From contig JAFLRM010000001.1 in the NCBI GenBank assembly GCA_022511465.1, positions 1 to 64,000 on the forward strand: 64,000 nt of DNA, given 5' to 3'. Below the pieces are notes generated by a model, which had not been told where the DNA came from, ran no database searches, and worked only from the letters and a program-made list of their open reading frames with translations. The stretch is from Acetatifactor sp. (GTDB taxonomy: Bacteria > Bacillota > Clostridia > Lachnospirales > Lachnospiraceae). Below are positions 44,915 to 53,649 of the stretch, piece by piece. The translations under genes and the position numbers were made by a program. Every line of letters begins with the position of its first letter. The stretch's first letter is position 1.

Positions 44915-44967
44915 AAAAATCAATAGTTTTATGGAGGATATCCATAAAACTATTGATTTTTTGTTTA
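44915..44967 (+). terminator. strong terminator after the toxin-antitoxin operon
   Basis: AAAAATCAATAGTTTTATGGA and TCCATAAAACTATTGATTTTT form a perfect 21-bp stem around GGATA, ending in TTTTTTGTTT. The A-tract on the left arm makes it potentially bidirectional. Confidence 0.92.
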
Positions 44968-45020
44968 TAAAGACATGTGCAAAAGCTGAACATTGTGAAT
45001 AAAACCACGGAAACTCAAGG

Positions 45021-45049
45021 TTGCGCACATAGATTATCAGTGGTATAAT
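45021..45049 (+). promoter_or_regulatory. promoter of the second polysaccharide module
   Basis: TTGCGC (45021-45026), 17-bp spacer, TATAAT (45044-45049) with TGG before it (extended -10). The start codon of the acetyltransferase is 36 bp downstream. Confidence 0.8.
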
Positions 45050-45085
45050 ATGCCAACGAGAGATGTGTTGTGAAATGGGGGACAT

Positions 45086-45640
45086 ATGCTAAAGTTTAAC
45101 AGTTATCTGCCCAGAATTTTTTATAAGTTGAATCGTGTGAAATATGGTAAAAAACTAGTGTTGCATGGTTGGCCGTTTGTATTCCGATTTTCGGCGGCTG
45201 CTATTGAGATAGGAAGCGGATGTACGATCAACAGCGGTTTCTTTTCTAATCTTCTCGGATTGTATCATAGAACCATCGTGGTAGCTAGAGGGAATGGCAG
45301 AATAAAGATTGGTGACAACACAGGAATTTCCGGGGCTACCATCTATGCTTGGGAGGACATTCAGATTGGGAATAACTGTATTATTGGGGCGAATGTCAAG
45401 ATTTTTGACACGGATTTTCATCCGGTAGATGCCGAAGAGCGCCTGCGCGGAAACCGCGATGCGGTGAAGACAAGACCGGTAAAGATTGGTAATAATGTGT
45501 TTATCGGGGTAAACTCTATTATCCTGAAGGGCACCGAGTTGGGGAATAACTGCGTGGTAGGCGCGGGAAGTGTTGTGAGCGGTAAGTTTAACGATGGAGA
45601 GATCATCGCAGGTAATCCGGCGAGGGTGATAGCAGAGTAA
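45086..45640 (+). CDS. hexapeptide-repeat acetyltransferase
   Basis: O- or N-acyltransferase of the left-handed beta-helix family, 184 residues. Hexapeptide periodicity runs through about 45-175 (IEIGSG, INSGFF, IKIGDN, IQIGNN, CIIGANVKI, VKIGNNVFIGVNSIILKG, NCVVGAGSVV), with the family loop FDTDFHPVDAEERLRG near 112-127 that carries the catalytic histidine. Comparable with WcaF- and CapG-type enzymes that acetylate a glycan residue using acetyl-CoA. First gene of an operon with its own promoter; a GT4 follows 24 bp later. Confidence 0.88.
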   Translation: MLKFNSYLPRIFYKLNRVKYGKKLVLHGWPFVFRFSAAAIEIGSGCTINSGFFSNLLGLYHRTIVVARGNGRIKIGDNTGISGATIYAWEDIQIGNNCIIGANVKIFDTDFHPVDAEERLRGNRDAVKTRPVKIGNNVFIGVNSIILKGTELGNNCVVGAGSVVSGKFNDGEIIAGNPARVIAE

Positions 45641-45664
45641 ATCAACGTGGGAAAGGCTTTGGCA

Positions 45665-46864
45665 ATGAGAATCTTTCAGATTAACATCTGCGGCAATCTC
45701 AGTACAGGGAAGCTCGCGGTGGAGATAGCGAAAAACCTGAAGCAAAATGGTGATGAGTCCCTTATCGCATTTGCAAGGAACGAAATAGCCGACGGCGTTG
45801 ACTATTATAGGATCGGTAGCCGCTTAAATGTCTTGTGGCATGCTGCAATGAGCCGATTGACAGATCGGGCGGGGTTTTATTCTAAGCGGTCAACCAGGAA
45901 GCTGATACATGAGATTGAAAAGTATCGGCCCGACATCATTCAGCTTCATAATCTGCATGGCTATTACCTTAATATAGAGATATTGTTTCACTTTTTAAGA
46001 GAATATGGGAGGCCGGTGGTCTGGACATTGCATGACTGCTGGGCATTCACAGGGCATTGTTGTTACTTTGACTATACACAATGTAATAAATGGGAGACGG
46101 GCTGTTCGGATTGTCCTGCCATTGATAGATATCCCAAAGCCTTTGTAGATGGATCCTCAAGGAATTATACACAGAAAGAGGCATTGTTTACTTCCATTGA
46201 GAATATGACGTTGGTCACCCCATCGCACTGGTTGAAAGGGCGGGTAGAGCGTTCTTTTCTGAAAAAATATCCTGTGGAAATGATCTACAACGGAATTGAT
46301 CTGGCATATTTTCGTCCGGGGATTGATGCGGAGCTTGTGAGGCAGGAGTATCATCTGGAAGAGAAGACAATTATATTAGGGGTTGCGAGCGCTTGGGATG
46401 CAAGAAAGGGACTGCTGTATTTTCAGGCACTGGCGGACAGACTTCCAGACAAATATCAGATTCTCATGGTAGGGCTCAAACCTAAACAAATAGAACGGTT
46501 GGACAGAAGAATCCTGGGGTTAGGGCTTATCCGGGATGTAAAAACGCTTGCCCGGCTCTATGCGGCGGCGGACATATTCCTGAATGCCAGCGTGGAGGAA
46601 ACTTTCGGGTTGACAACGATTGAGGCACTGGCTTGCGGGACATATACCATTGTCCTGCGCGATACAGCCTGCGCGGAGATAGCCAAATTGAGCGGCGGAA
46701 AAGTTGCGGAGCGTAACCTTCAAGCGATTGAGGATGCTATTTATGAATATGATCCACAAAAAAAAGTGAAGCCGATCGACCCGAAACTGTTTTCGGGAGA
46801 AATCTATGCCCAAAATATGATTCGGTTATATAAGGAAAAGTTAAAAATACAGTTTACTGATTGA
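45665..46864 (+). CDS. GT4-family glycosyltransferase (WcaC-like)
   Basis: From ATG 45665 (GGGAAAGG SD; the GTG 45647 in the track overlaps that SD) the enzyme has 399 residues. The acceptor domain begins MRIFQINICGNLSTGKLAVE and carries the characteristic VWTLHDCWAFTGHCCYFDYT followed by CNKW...CSDCP, a cysteine-bearing loop seen in WcaC-like colanic-acid transferases. The donor domain has VTPSHWLKGRVERSFL, MIYNGIDL, VASAWDARKGLLYF and NASVEETFGLTTIEALACGT with the EX7E motif. Sugar unknown. Confidence 0.9.
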   Translation: MRIFQINICGNLSTGKLAVEIAKNLKQNGDESLIAFARNEIADGVDYYRIGSRLNVLWHAAMSRLTDRAGFYSKRSTRKLIHEIEKYRPDIIQLHNLHGYYLNIEILFHFLREYGRPVVWTLHDCWAFTGHCCYFDYTQCNKWETGCSDCPAIDRYPKAFVDGSSRNYTQKEALFTSIENMTLVTPSHWLKGRVERSFLKKYPVEMIYNGIDLAYFRPGIDAELVRQEYHLEEKTIILGVASAWDARKGLLYFQALADRLPDKYQILMVGLKPKQIERLDRRILGLGLIRDVKTLARLYAAADIFLNASVEETFGLTTIEALACGTYTIVLRDTACAEIAKLSGGKVAERNLQAIEDAIYEYDPQKKVKPIDPKLFSGEIYAQNMIRLYKEKLKIQFTD

Positions 46865-46894
46865 GCGGTTAAAGGAATGGGGATTAGGCTGCAT

Positions 46895-48049
46895 ATGAAG
46901 ATTGTTCATGTATGTTTGTGCGGAATATTTACAGATGGGTTAAGCTATCAAGAGAACTTGTTGACAAAATACCACGTAAAGGCAGGGTATGAAGTAACTG
47001 TCATAGCTCCTCAATGGGTATATGCAAAGGAGGGTATTGTTAAAAGTTCTGATACTAATTATTTTAACGCAGATGGTGTGAAAGTCATCCGATTGCCAAT
47101 AAAAGGGGACAAGCATTTTAATTATAGAATTAAGAAATATATAGGAGTTATAGATGCTGTTTCAAAAGAGGATCCAGATATACTATTTATTCACGGCTGC
47201 CAATTTTTAGATATATTAAGTCTTGCCCAATATTTAAAGCGTAACAAAATTAAGTGTTATGTAGATAATCACGCTGACTTTTCAAATAGTGCAACCAATT
47301 TTTTGTCAAGACATATTTTACACGGAGTACTGTGGAGGTATTGTGCTCATAGAATATTGCCATATGCTGAGCGATTTTACGGGGTATTGCCGGCCAGAGT
47401 TGATTTTTTGATCGATGTTTACCATGTGCCTAAAGAAAAAGTGGAACTGCTGATCATGGGGGTGGACGATGAGTTGGTAGCTAAAATAGAAAATTCTGAT
47501 GCTAAGAATACAGTTCGAGAGAATTTTAGTATTGCTCCGGAAGATTTCCTCATTGTTACCGGCGGAAAAATTGACATGGCAAAGCGGCAGACACTTTTCT
47601 TGATGGAGGCAGTTAAAAAGATCAATGATGAGAGATTGAAATTAGTAATATTCGGTTCGATTGAAAAAGAGATAGAAGACAAAGTGTTCCAAATGTGTGA
47701 TGGGAAGAGAATTCAGTACGTGGGCTGGGCTGATAATGAAAAGGCATATAATCTTTTTTATGCTGCGGATCTGGTAGTGTTCCCCGGCAGACACTCAGTG
47801 TATTGGGAACAAGTGGTAGGACTTGGCAAGCCGTTGATCGTAAAATATTGGGAAGGTACAACACATATTGATATAGGCGGAAATGTCATATATTTATATG
47901 AAGATGGCGTTGATTGTGTTTTGAGGCAATTGAATCAAATTATTGAGTCAAAAGAGTTATATGAAAACATGGTTAGGAGTGCGCAGGGAAAAGGGAAGCA
48001 GGAATTTTACTATAGTAACATTGCGACAAAAAGCATAAAAGCGGAATAA
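46895..48049 (+). CDS. GT4-family glycosyltransferase
   Basis: A 384-residue GT-B enzyme from ATG 46895 (the ATG at 46877 in the track directly abuts AAAGGA, so is unlikely). N-terminus MKIVHVCLCGIFTDGLSYQE, then ADGVKVIRLPIKGDKHFNYR and PDILFIHGCQFLDILSLAQ; the donor domain contains IVTGGKIDMAKRQTLFLMEA near 225, IQYVGWADNEKAYNLFYAAD near 275 and VVFPGRHSVYWEQVVGLGKP near 295 (the second Glu of EX7E is not conserved). From here to 50.4 kb the DNA is clearly more AT-rich than the 22-42 kb module, suggesting a different source. Confidence 0.85.
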   Translation: MKIVHVCLCGIFTDGLSYQENLLTKYHVKAGYEVTVIAPQWVYAKEGIVKSSDTNYFNADGVKVIRLPIKGDKHFNYRIKKYIGVIDAVSKEDPDILFIHGCQFLDILSLAQYLKRNKIKCYVDNHADFSNSATNFLSRHILHGVLWRYCAHRILPYAERFYGVLPARVDFLIDVYHVPKEKVELLIMGVDDELVAKIENSDAKNTVRENFSIAPEDFLIVTGGKIDMAKRQTLFLMEAVKKINDERLKLVIFGSIEKEIEDKVFQMCDGKRIQYVGWADNEKAYNLFYAADLVVFPGRHSVYWEQVVGLGKPLIVKYWEGTTHIDIGGNVIYLYEDGVDCVLRQLNQIIESKELYENMVRSAQGKGKQEFYYSNIATKSIKAE

Positions 48050-48053
48050 AAAA

Positions 48054-49319
48054 GTGGATGTTATGAAAAATATGGGTCATATTATTCTGAAAATTAGGAA
48101 CTCAATAGGAAGTGGGAAAAAGATCATTACAGACTTCGGGTATAATATTCTTGCCACAATAGCAGTAACTGCGGCACTTCAGCTTGTTGTATATCCATAT
48201 TTGGCTGTATGCTTTTCGGGAGAAATATATGGGCAATTACTTACCATTATGGGAGTCGCGAATGTTTTTATTAGCTCACTGGGGGGCAGCCTGAACAATG
48301 TGCGTTTGCTTCAAAAGGACTCCTATAATGAAAGAAATGTAACAGGTGACTTTAGCTTATTGCTTATAGGTTTTTCCGCTATAGGAACTTTGATTTTTGG
48401 AATGATTATTTCCATACAATTTAGAGTTCTGGGCTGGCCACTATTTATCCTCTTATTAATGGTTTGCATTGGAATCATTGAGGGCTATTGGACAGTTGCA
48501 TATAGAATTGTAATAAATTATAAAGCCTATCTGATATATAATGTCCTAATGAGCATAGGATACTTGGTTGGTATTTTCATTGCCAAGCAGATCAATATAT
48601 GGTCCATTCCTTTTATTTTAGGCGAGTTTTTCGCACTGTTATTTTTGATCAAATCTACGTTGATTTATAAAGAGCCATTTAAGATCACTCCATTATTCCC
48701 TAAAACGCTTAAGATTTATGTAATCCTTATTGGTACAAATCTAATTGTTAATGCAGTAAACTATTTAGATCGCTTTTTCTTATATCCGATTTTGGGCGGT
48801 GAGCAGGTTTCAATCTATACAGTGAGCTCTTTTGTGGGGAAAAGCATAGGACTGTTGGTTACGCCTATAGCCGGTGTTTTGCTCAGCTATTATGCACAAA
48901 GTACCTTTAAAATGACAGTTAAAAGATACTGGACGATTAACGGAATAACCTTAGTTGTGGGAGGTGTGGCAGGAATTCTTGCTGTCATCTTATCTCCATG
49001 GGTTACAGGAATCTTGTATCCGACACTTATTGAAGATGCCAGACAATATCTTTGGCTTGCTAATATAGCATCACTTATTGGAGCTTTAGCAAACATTTTA
49101 GCGCCTTCCGTATTAAAGTTTGCTAACATTTTCTGGCAAATTATTATACAACTTGCATATGTTGTTATTTACCTGGGGATGGGTTACTTATTATTACTTA
49201 ACTATGGTCTATTAGGTTTTTGTGTGGCAACACTAGCTGTTAATTTAATAAGAATGTTATTTTTGATGTTAATTGGGCATATTAGCATCAGGAACTCTGT
49301 TTTTAAACAATATGTGTGA
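48054..49319 (+). CDS. Wzx-type oligosaccharide flippase
   Basis: A 421-residue membrane protein with about twelve helices of the MOP/polysaccharide-transporter family, which flips undecaprenyl-linked repeat units to the outer face. N-terminal FGYNILATIAVTAALQLVVY with YLAVCFSGEIYGQLLTIMGVANVF is typical of Wzx. GTG 48054 is used in the track; ATG 48063 is an alternative and neither has a clear SD, so coupling to the upstream gene (4-bp gap) is likely. The last 51 bp overlap the 3' end of the convergent polymerase-like gene on the other strand. Confidence 0.88.
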   Translation: MDVMKNMGHIILKIRNSIGSGKKIITDFGYNILATIAVTAALQLVVYPYLAVCFSGEIYGQLLTIMGVANVFISSLGGSLNNVRLLQKDSYNERNVTGDFSLLLIGFSAIGTLIFGMIISIQFRVLGWPLFILLLMVCIGIIEGYWTVAYRIVINYKAYLIYNVLMSIGYLVGIFIAKQINIWSIPFILGEFFALLFLIKSTLIYKEPFKITPLFPKTLKIYVILIGTNLIVNAVNYLDRFFLYPILGGEQVSIYTVSSFVGKSIGLLVTPIAGVLLSYYAQSTFKMTVKRYWTINGITLVVGGVAGILAVILSPWVTGILYPTLIEDARQYLWLANIASLIGALANILAPSVLKFANIFWQIIIQLAYVVIYLGMGYLLLLNYGLLGFCVATLAVNLIRMLFLMLIGHISIRNSVFKQYV

Positions 49320-50378
49320 CAAATATAAAAGTGATAAATTCCAGCCAACGCTTAGGGGCCAATGCTCCATGAAGCCGTATAGTGCCATCGTGCTGAGAAT
49401 AATTACCTCATAAGGCCTGTTTTTCCTAATGCAATTCCACATTGTGTATAGATAGGCAAAAAAACATACCAATGCCATAACCCATCCATAGTTATACACC
49501 AAGTAGAAATAGCTGCTGTCAAATGGTTCACGAGGGGCATTTCCTAAAGGCAGAGAGCCCAGAGGACTCCAAAATTGAATGAGATGGTGTATCCTGCCTG
49601 TCAGATAGTAATCCACGGTGGATAAAAAGGCATCATTCCGCATTCCGATCAGAGGCAGCAAAAAAGTCAACATTGCCATTGTGACAGGTATTAAGAGAAG
49701 CAAAGTGAGATATATTCTTTCCCATTTCAATTTACAGCTGATCTTGTAACCCAATACTATGATCAGCAATGCACCCCATACAAGAAGGCCGGTGCGACAT
49801 ATTAAAACAGAATATACAGCTAATAGAACAAGGGAAAAGCCTGCATATGCATACCATTTTAGCTTGTCTTTCCATACGAGGATAGCAATAACAAAGATAA
49901 GAAATATATTTGCAAATGTTGCGTTAGGATGAATATAGCCATAGCAATAAATTAATATATGTTCACTGTTTTTAGGAAGCAGCAGAGCTTCATTTTCAAT
50001 AATGCCCACAGAGGCGCAGAGAATAGTTCCCACTGTCAACACTATTTTCAGCCACAGAGATTGCCGAAAAACCTTTTCTAACGAGATATTTTTGGCTCCA
50101 AAAACACCAATGACAGTCATGATCAATGTTTTTTCGCCGTTTCGCAGAAGGTTAATCCCCAGTAGCAAAGTGATGACTGCCATCCATAGAATCTCTCGCC
50201 ATGTAAAATCAGTAACTGCCATCTTTAGCAAAAGAAACAAAGTGGCGACAAAAAAGACAACCAGATAAAATTTATCCTCCGAATTAAAACCGGCAGAAAT
50301 CAGTCCCACCATGGATAAGATAAACACCAGATAAAATTGTTCCTGATATTGTGCCAACTTTTTCCTCAGTTTGAGCAT
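49269..50378 (-). CDS. Wzy/O-antigen ligase-like membrane polymerase
   Basis: From ATG 50378 on the minus strand (AAGGAG SD; the upstream start at 50453 precedes it) the protein has 369 residues with about ten membrane helices. A large extracytoplasmic loop near 255-310 (LSTVDYYLTGRIHHLIQFWSP, LPLGNAPREPFDSSYFYLVYNYG) is flanked by helices, the layout of Wzy polymerases and WaaL-type ligases. Low sequence conservation in this family prevents a finer call. It is the only minus-strand gene between 22 and 52 kb and faces the flippase, overlapping it by 51 bp. Confidence 0.8.
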   Translation of the reverse strand: MLKLRKKLAQYQEQFYLVFILSMVGLISAGFNSEDKFYLVVFFVATLFLLLKMAVTDFTWREILWMAVITLLLGINLLRNGEKTLIMTVIGVFGAKNISLEKVFRQSLWLKIVLTVGTILCASVGIIENEALLLPKNSEHILIYCYGYIHPNATFANIFLIFVIAILVWKDKLKWYAYAGFSLVLLAVYSVLICRTGLLVWGALLIIVLGYKISCKLKWERIYLTLLLLIPVTMAMLTFLLPLIGMRNDAFLSTVDYYLTGRIHHLIQFWSPLGSLPLGNAPREPFDSSYFYLVYNYGWVMALVCFFAYLYTMWNCIRKNRPYEVIILSTMALYGFMEHWPLSVGWNLSLLYLSHILFKNRVPDANMPN

Positions 50379-50443
50379 TCTGTTCTCCTTCTTCCAATTC
50401 CCAGATCCGTTAAGGACATCATGATCCTCTCTTTCTTCGTATA

Positions 50444-50472
50444 ATCTTAGCATACATTTATTTTAGACGCAA
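50444..50472 (-). promoter_or_regulatory. promoter of the Wzy-like gene
   Basis: On the minus strand TTGCGT (50472-50467), 17-bp spacer, TAAGAT (50449-50444) preceded by TGC (extended -10). It is divergent from the promoter at 50498. Confidence 0.55.
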
Positions 50473-50497
50473 TGTTTTTTGGAATAGCTTAATCTGC

Positions 50498-50527
50498 TTG
50501 ACTAAGCAATGTCCCTAAAGATATAAT
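50498..50527 (+). promoter_or_regulatory. promoter of the third initiating transferase gene
   Basis: TTGACT (50498-50503), 18-bp spacer, TATAAT (50522-50527), about 60 bp before ATG 50586. Confidence 0.8.
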
Positions 50528-50585
50528 ATAAACGAATATTTAAATTAGGGTAAGCTTGATTTACTTGATCCTTTTGGAGTGTACA

Positions 50586-51995
50586 ATGTATCAAAAGAAG
50601 AGTAGGATTGAAAAATATTTAGTATTACTTATAGATATAATTTGTGTCGTGTTCAGCCTTACCATCAGTCTGCGCATCCGTTTTGACAGATGGATGTGGC
50701 AGAGTGGGGAGGATCAGTGGATCCTTTATTTTGTCTTACTGGCATATCTGGTTGTAGGTCTGATATTTGATTTTTACCGCCATTTCTATCGCCGGGGGTA
50801 CTGGGAAGAGTTTCGGCGGGTGCTGGAGTCAGAGCTTGCCACGATTCTGGTGATATTGACGCTTTTATACATTATTCACCGGACGGAGCTTTTTTCCAGA
50901 CTGGTGTTTGGCTATTTTATTGTGATCAATACCACAGTGATGTACGCTTTCCGCCTGATCTTTAAGCAGGTCATGACGAAACTGTATCGGACCAGCAGGT
51001 ACAGCAACCGACTCCTTCTCATCACCAATTCACGGCAGGCTGCCGCGATGGTGTACAATATTTCCCTCTATAACGAATGGTATCGTCAATTGATTGGCAT
51101 TGCTCTGACGGATGATTCCGGAGAAACGGAAATTGCCGGGATCCCGGTGGTGGCAAATACAGATAATCTGCAGGAGTTTGTGGTACGCGGAGACATTGAT
51201 GAGGTATTTATTGCCGATGGAGCGCTTCTGGGAACCGAGACGCTGAACAATTGGATCACTGAATTTGGCCAGATGGGAATCGTTATCAATGTCAATATCA
51301 GTGAGTTTGATCTGGAGTTTGCCGGCAAGAAGACACTAAATCGGGTAGGAAAGTATGCAACGGTCACTTTTTCCCGGAATATCTTTTCCAACCGGCAATT
51401 GCTGCTCAAACGCACCATGGATATTGTCGGAAGCCTGGTAGGGATGGTGATATTAGGTATAGCCACTGTTTTTGTGGCACCGGCGATCAAGCTGGATTCC
51501 CCGGGACCGGTCTTTTTTGGACAGACCAGAGTCGGGAAGAACGGACGGAAGTTTACCTTCTATAAATTCCGTTCCATGTACGTGGACGCAGAAGAGCGCA
51601 AGAAAGAGTTGATGAATCAAAATGAAGTTCAGGGATTGATGTTTAAGATGGAAGATGACCCCAGGATCACAAGAGTCGGGAAATTTATACGCAGGACAAG
51701 CATTGATGAACTGCCGCAGTTTTGGAATATCTTAAGGGGTGATATGAGTCTGGTGGGAACCAGACCGCCTACAGTGGATGAATTTGAGCATTATGAGATG
51801 CAACATAAGGGACGGTTAAGTATGACGCCGGGGCTGACAGGGTTGTGGCAGGTCAGCGGTCGGAGCAGCATTACGGACTTTGACGAAGTTGTCAAGTTGG
51901 ACATGGAGTATATTGATGATTGGAACATCGGGAAGGATATTAAGATCTTGCTGATGACAGTGAAGATTGTATTGACGGGGAAGGGAGCGAAGTAA
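50586..51995 (+). CDS. large polyprenyl-phosphate hexose-1-phosphotransferase (initiating PGT)
   Basis: WbaP/CpsE-like long form, 469 residues from ATG 50586 (TGGAG SD). Four to five membrane helices occupy residues 8-120, a CoA-binding-like region 130-270, and the catalytic domain follows: KRTMDIVGSLVGMVILGIAT, DSPGPVFFGQTRVGKNGRKF, FYKFRSMYVDAEERK, SIDELPQFWNILRGDMSLVG with TRPPTVDEFEHYE. The TRPPT ending is common in glucose- or galactose-1-phosphate transferases. It is a separate transcription unit. ATG 51996 directly after its stop begins a second gene that is cut off (see next entry). Confidence 0.93.
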   Translation: MYQKKSRIEKYLVLLIDIICVVFSLTISLRIRFDRWMWQSGEDQWILYFVLLAYLVVGLIFDFYRHFYRRGYWEEFRRVLESELATILVILTLLYIIHRTELFSRLVFGYFIVINTTVMYAFRLIFKQVMTKLYRTSRYSNRLLLITNSRQAAAMVYNISLYNEWYRQLIGIALTDDSGETEIAGIPVVANTDNLQEFVVRGDIDEVFIADGALLGTETLNNWITEFGQMGIVINVNISEFDLEFAGKKTLNRVGKYATVTFSRNIFSNRQLLLKRTMDIVGSLVGMVILGIATVFVAPAIKLDSPGPVFFGQTRVGKNGRKFTFYKFRSMYVDAEERKKELMNQNEVQGLMFKMEDDPRITRVGKFIRRTSIDELPQFWNILRGDMSLVGTRPPTVDEFEHYEMQHKGRLSMTPGLTGLWQVSGRSSITDFDEVVKLDMEYIDDWNIGKDIKILLMTVKIVLTGKGAK

Positions 51996-52037
51996 ATGGA
52001 AGGAAAAATAAAGAAAGATGCTACACCTTTCTCATAA
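51996..52037 (+). pseudogene. decapitated gene start after the initiating transferase
   Basis: TAA-ATG coupling with a strong GGGAAGGGAGCG SD begins MEGKIKKD, then the frame runs out within 13 codons and overlaps the 3' end of the convergent GtrA gene. This looks like the first codons of the next gene in the original operon, lost when the minus-strand module was joined here. The original product cannot be told. Confidence 0.5.
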
Positions 52038-52416
52038 ACACCAAGAACTTCTGTCCCAAGTAATTTACCGTCATTCCGCAAATTGTGGCTGCCAGATATG
52101 CTAACAATTTGTATCCTGTACAGTTGAACACCAGATAATTTACGCCGAGATTAGTTCCCAAATTAGCGCCAAATACCAAATAAAACCTAATGATATACCA
52201 TACATCTGTCTTATCCTTGTTTTCAAAAGTAAAGCTTTTATTTGCTATGTATGAGAATATCGAAGAGATGATCATAGAAATACCCTTTGATAAAGTGATC
52301 GGCAACTTCATGGACAGTAGTATATAGATTACAAAATCTATGCCTGTGGAGCAACCGCCTACGATCAAAAACTTCAATATGATATTGGTTTTAACTTTGT
52401 TCCATAATTCATTCAT
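52021..52416 (-). CDS. GtrA-family membrane protein
   Basis: A 131-residue protein with four membrane helices. The GtrA pattern is clear: LKFLIVGGCSTGIDFVIYIL near 14-33, SYIANKSFTFENKD near 56-69, YLVFGANLGTNLGVNYLVF near 78, and the ending VNYLGQKFLVF. GtrA proteins are thought to move polyprenyl-phosphate sugars across the membrane and normally partner a GtrB/DPM1-like transferase; two such GT2 genes are in this window (22.0 and 60.3 kb) but neither is adjacent. The start lies 3 bp after the stop of the truncated HAD gene, so it is probably translated from that transcript. Confidence 0.9.
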   Translation of the reverse strand: MNELWNKVKTNIILKFLIVGGCSTGIDFVIYILLSMKLPITLSKGISMIISSIFSYIANKSFTFENKDKTDVWYIIRFYLVFGANLGTNLGVNYLVFNCTGYKLLAYLAATICGMTVNYLGQKFLVFMRKV

Positions 52417-52419
52417 ATA

Positions 52420-52875
52420 TCAGTTATATCCAAATACCTTTACATATTTCGCACCGGAAAGTTCTGCCGCTTTCAGTCCAGCCTCAGAATCTTCGAAAAT
52501 AATTGTATTTTCTATTCCTACGCCAGCAATATCCATAACCTTCATGAAGCATTCAGGGTCTGGTTTCGTTTTATTTACATCTTCTTGGGTGATTATAAAA
52601 TCAAAACTATTTTTCACGCCAAATTCCATCAAAATATCCATTGTATTAGCCTTTGACGCAGTGGTCACAAGAGCTAACTGATACGCAGGCTTTATCAGAT
52701 CAATGATCGTAAACATCTGTTCATTCTTTTTGGCGAGATGCAGACATTTCTTGTATATCTTCTGTAAGCGCAAAGTAATAGGGTGTTTCACCTGAAAAAC
52801 TAGGGAGTTCTCACTCGTTAGATTTATTGACACAGCATTCCTGGACTGCAGGACTTCAAGGTGCCATCTTTTCAA
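52420..52875 (-). pseudogene. 5'-truncated HAD-family phosphatase
   Basis: The recognisable HAD part covers motif II (LALVTTASKANT), motif III (NKTKPDPECFMKV) and motif IV (IIFEDSEAGLKAAELSG), as in beta-phosphoglucomutase-like phosphatases. The N-terminal DxD nucleophile motif is gone. The first 20 or so codons of the ORF (KRWHLEVLQSRN) are not HAD but out-of-frame IS66 end sequence. So an IS66 insertion removed the 5' part and the product should be inactive. Intact relatives would supply phosphosugar phosphatase activity to the glycan pathway. Confidence 0.8.
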
Positions 52876-53525
52876 GTCCCTCGTCAGACATGTTTTTATC
52901 TGGTCTTGCTTCGAGAAGGTATTCCAGATATTTCTGGGGATTCAGACCATTCAATCTTGCAGTCTCGAGCAGGGAATATACCATCATACTGGCATTAGCT
53001 CCGTCTGTGGAATCGCAGAACAGCCAGTTGCGCCTGCCCACGGTCACGGGACGGATAGAATTCTCGCTTAAATTGTTCGAAATGCTACAGTGTCCGTCCT
53101 CAAGATAGGTCATCATGTAGTTTTGCTGGTTTCGTGCATAAGTCAGTGCTCTGGATAAACGGCTTCCGATTGGAGCGTTCTGCTTATTGATTCACGCCAA
53201 GAAAGCCTCTACGACAGGTTTTTGATTCTTGAGACGGCGGTTATATATCTGCTTGTAGGAGAGCCCTTTTTCACGGTAACTCCCCTCGTATTCGAATAGT
53301 TTATTGCAGTAGAGGAATCCCTGTACGGCAGGATTGGTGTAATCCTTTTCTTTGCCCTTGGGGATCGCCTACAGAAAGTATCTTCTGATGTGTGCATAGC
53401 AGCAACACCTTTTGAAGTCCTTTAACTTGTTGTATCCGGCATATCCGTCTACGTTGATGTAGGTGCCGGGTTCCAATCCTTCAAAGAACTTCGCGGCAGC
53501 ATCACCATTTCTTGTTGGATGTATT
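52853..53525 (-). pseudogene. IS66-family transposase remnant (copy A)
   Basis: C-terminal half of an IS66 TnpC-like transposase. Reading down the minus strand: NGDAAAKFFEGLEPGTYINVDGYAGYNKLKDFK, then CCCYAHIRRYFL, then LSENSIRPVTVGRRNWLFCD with the DDE glutamate and TGANASMMVYSLLETARLNGL. Two in-frame stops interrupt it (53369-53371 TAG, 53192-53194 TGA), and no N-terminal half or left end is found. It abuts the truncated HAD gene. Confidence 0.85.
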
Positions 53526-53649
53526 TAACGTTAGAGCCCCAGATATTGCCAAAAACAATGGTACAGAAAATTTGCAAAACACCGATTTACTCGTCTGTCT
53601 ACCAAATTTTGAAGATTCCTTCCATATCCCTTATATTTGGTTTTAGTCA

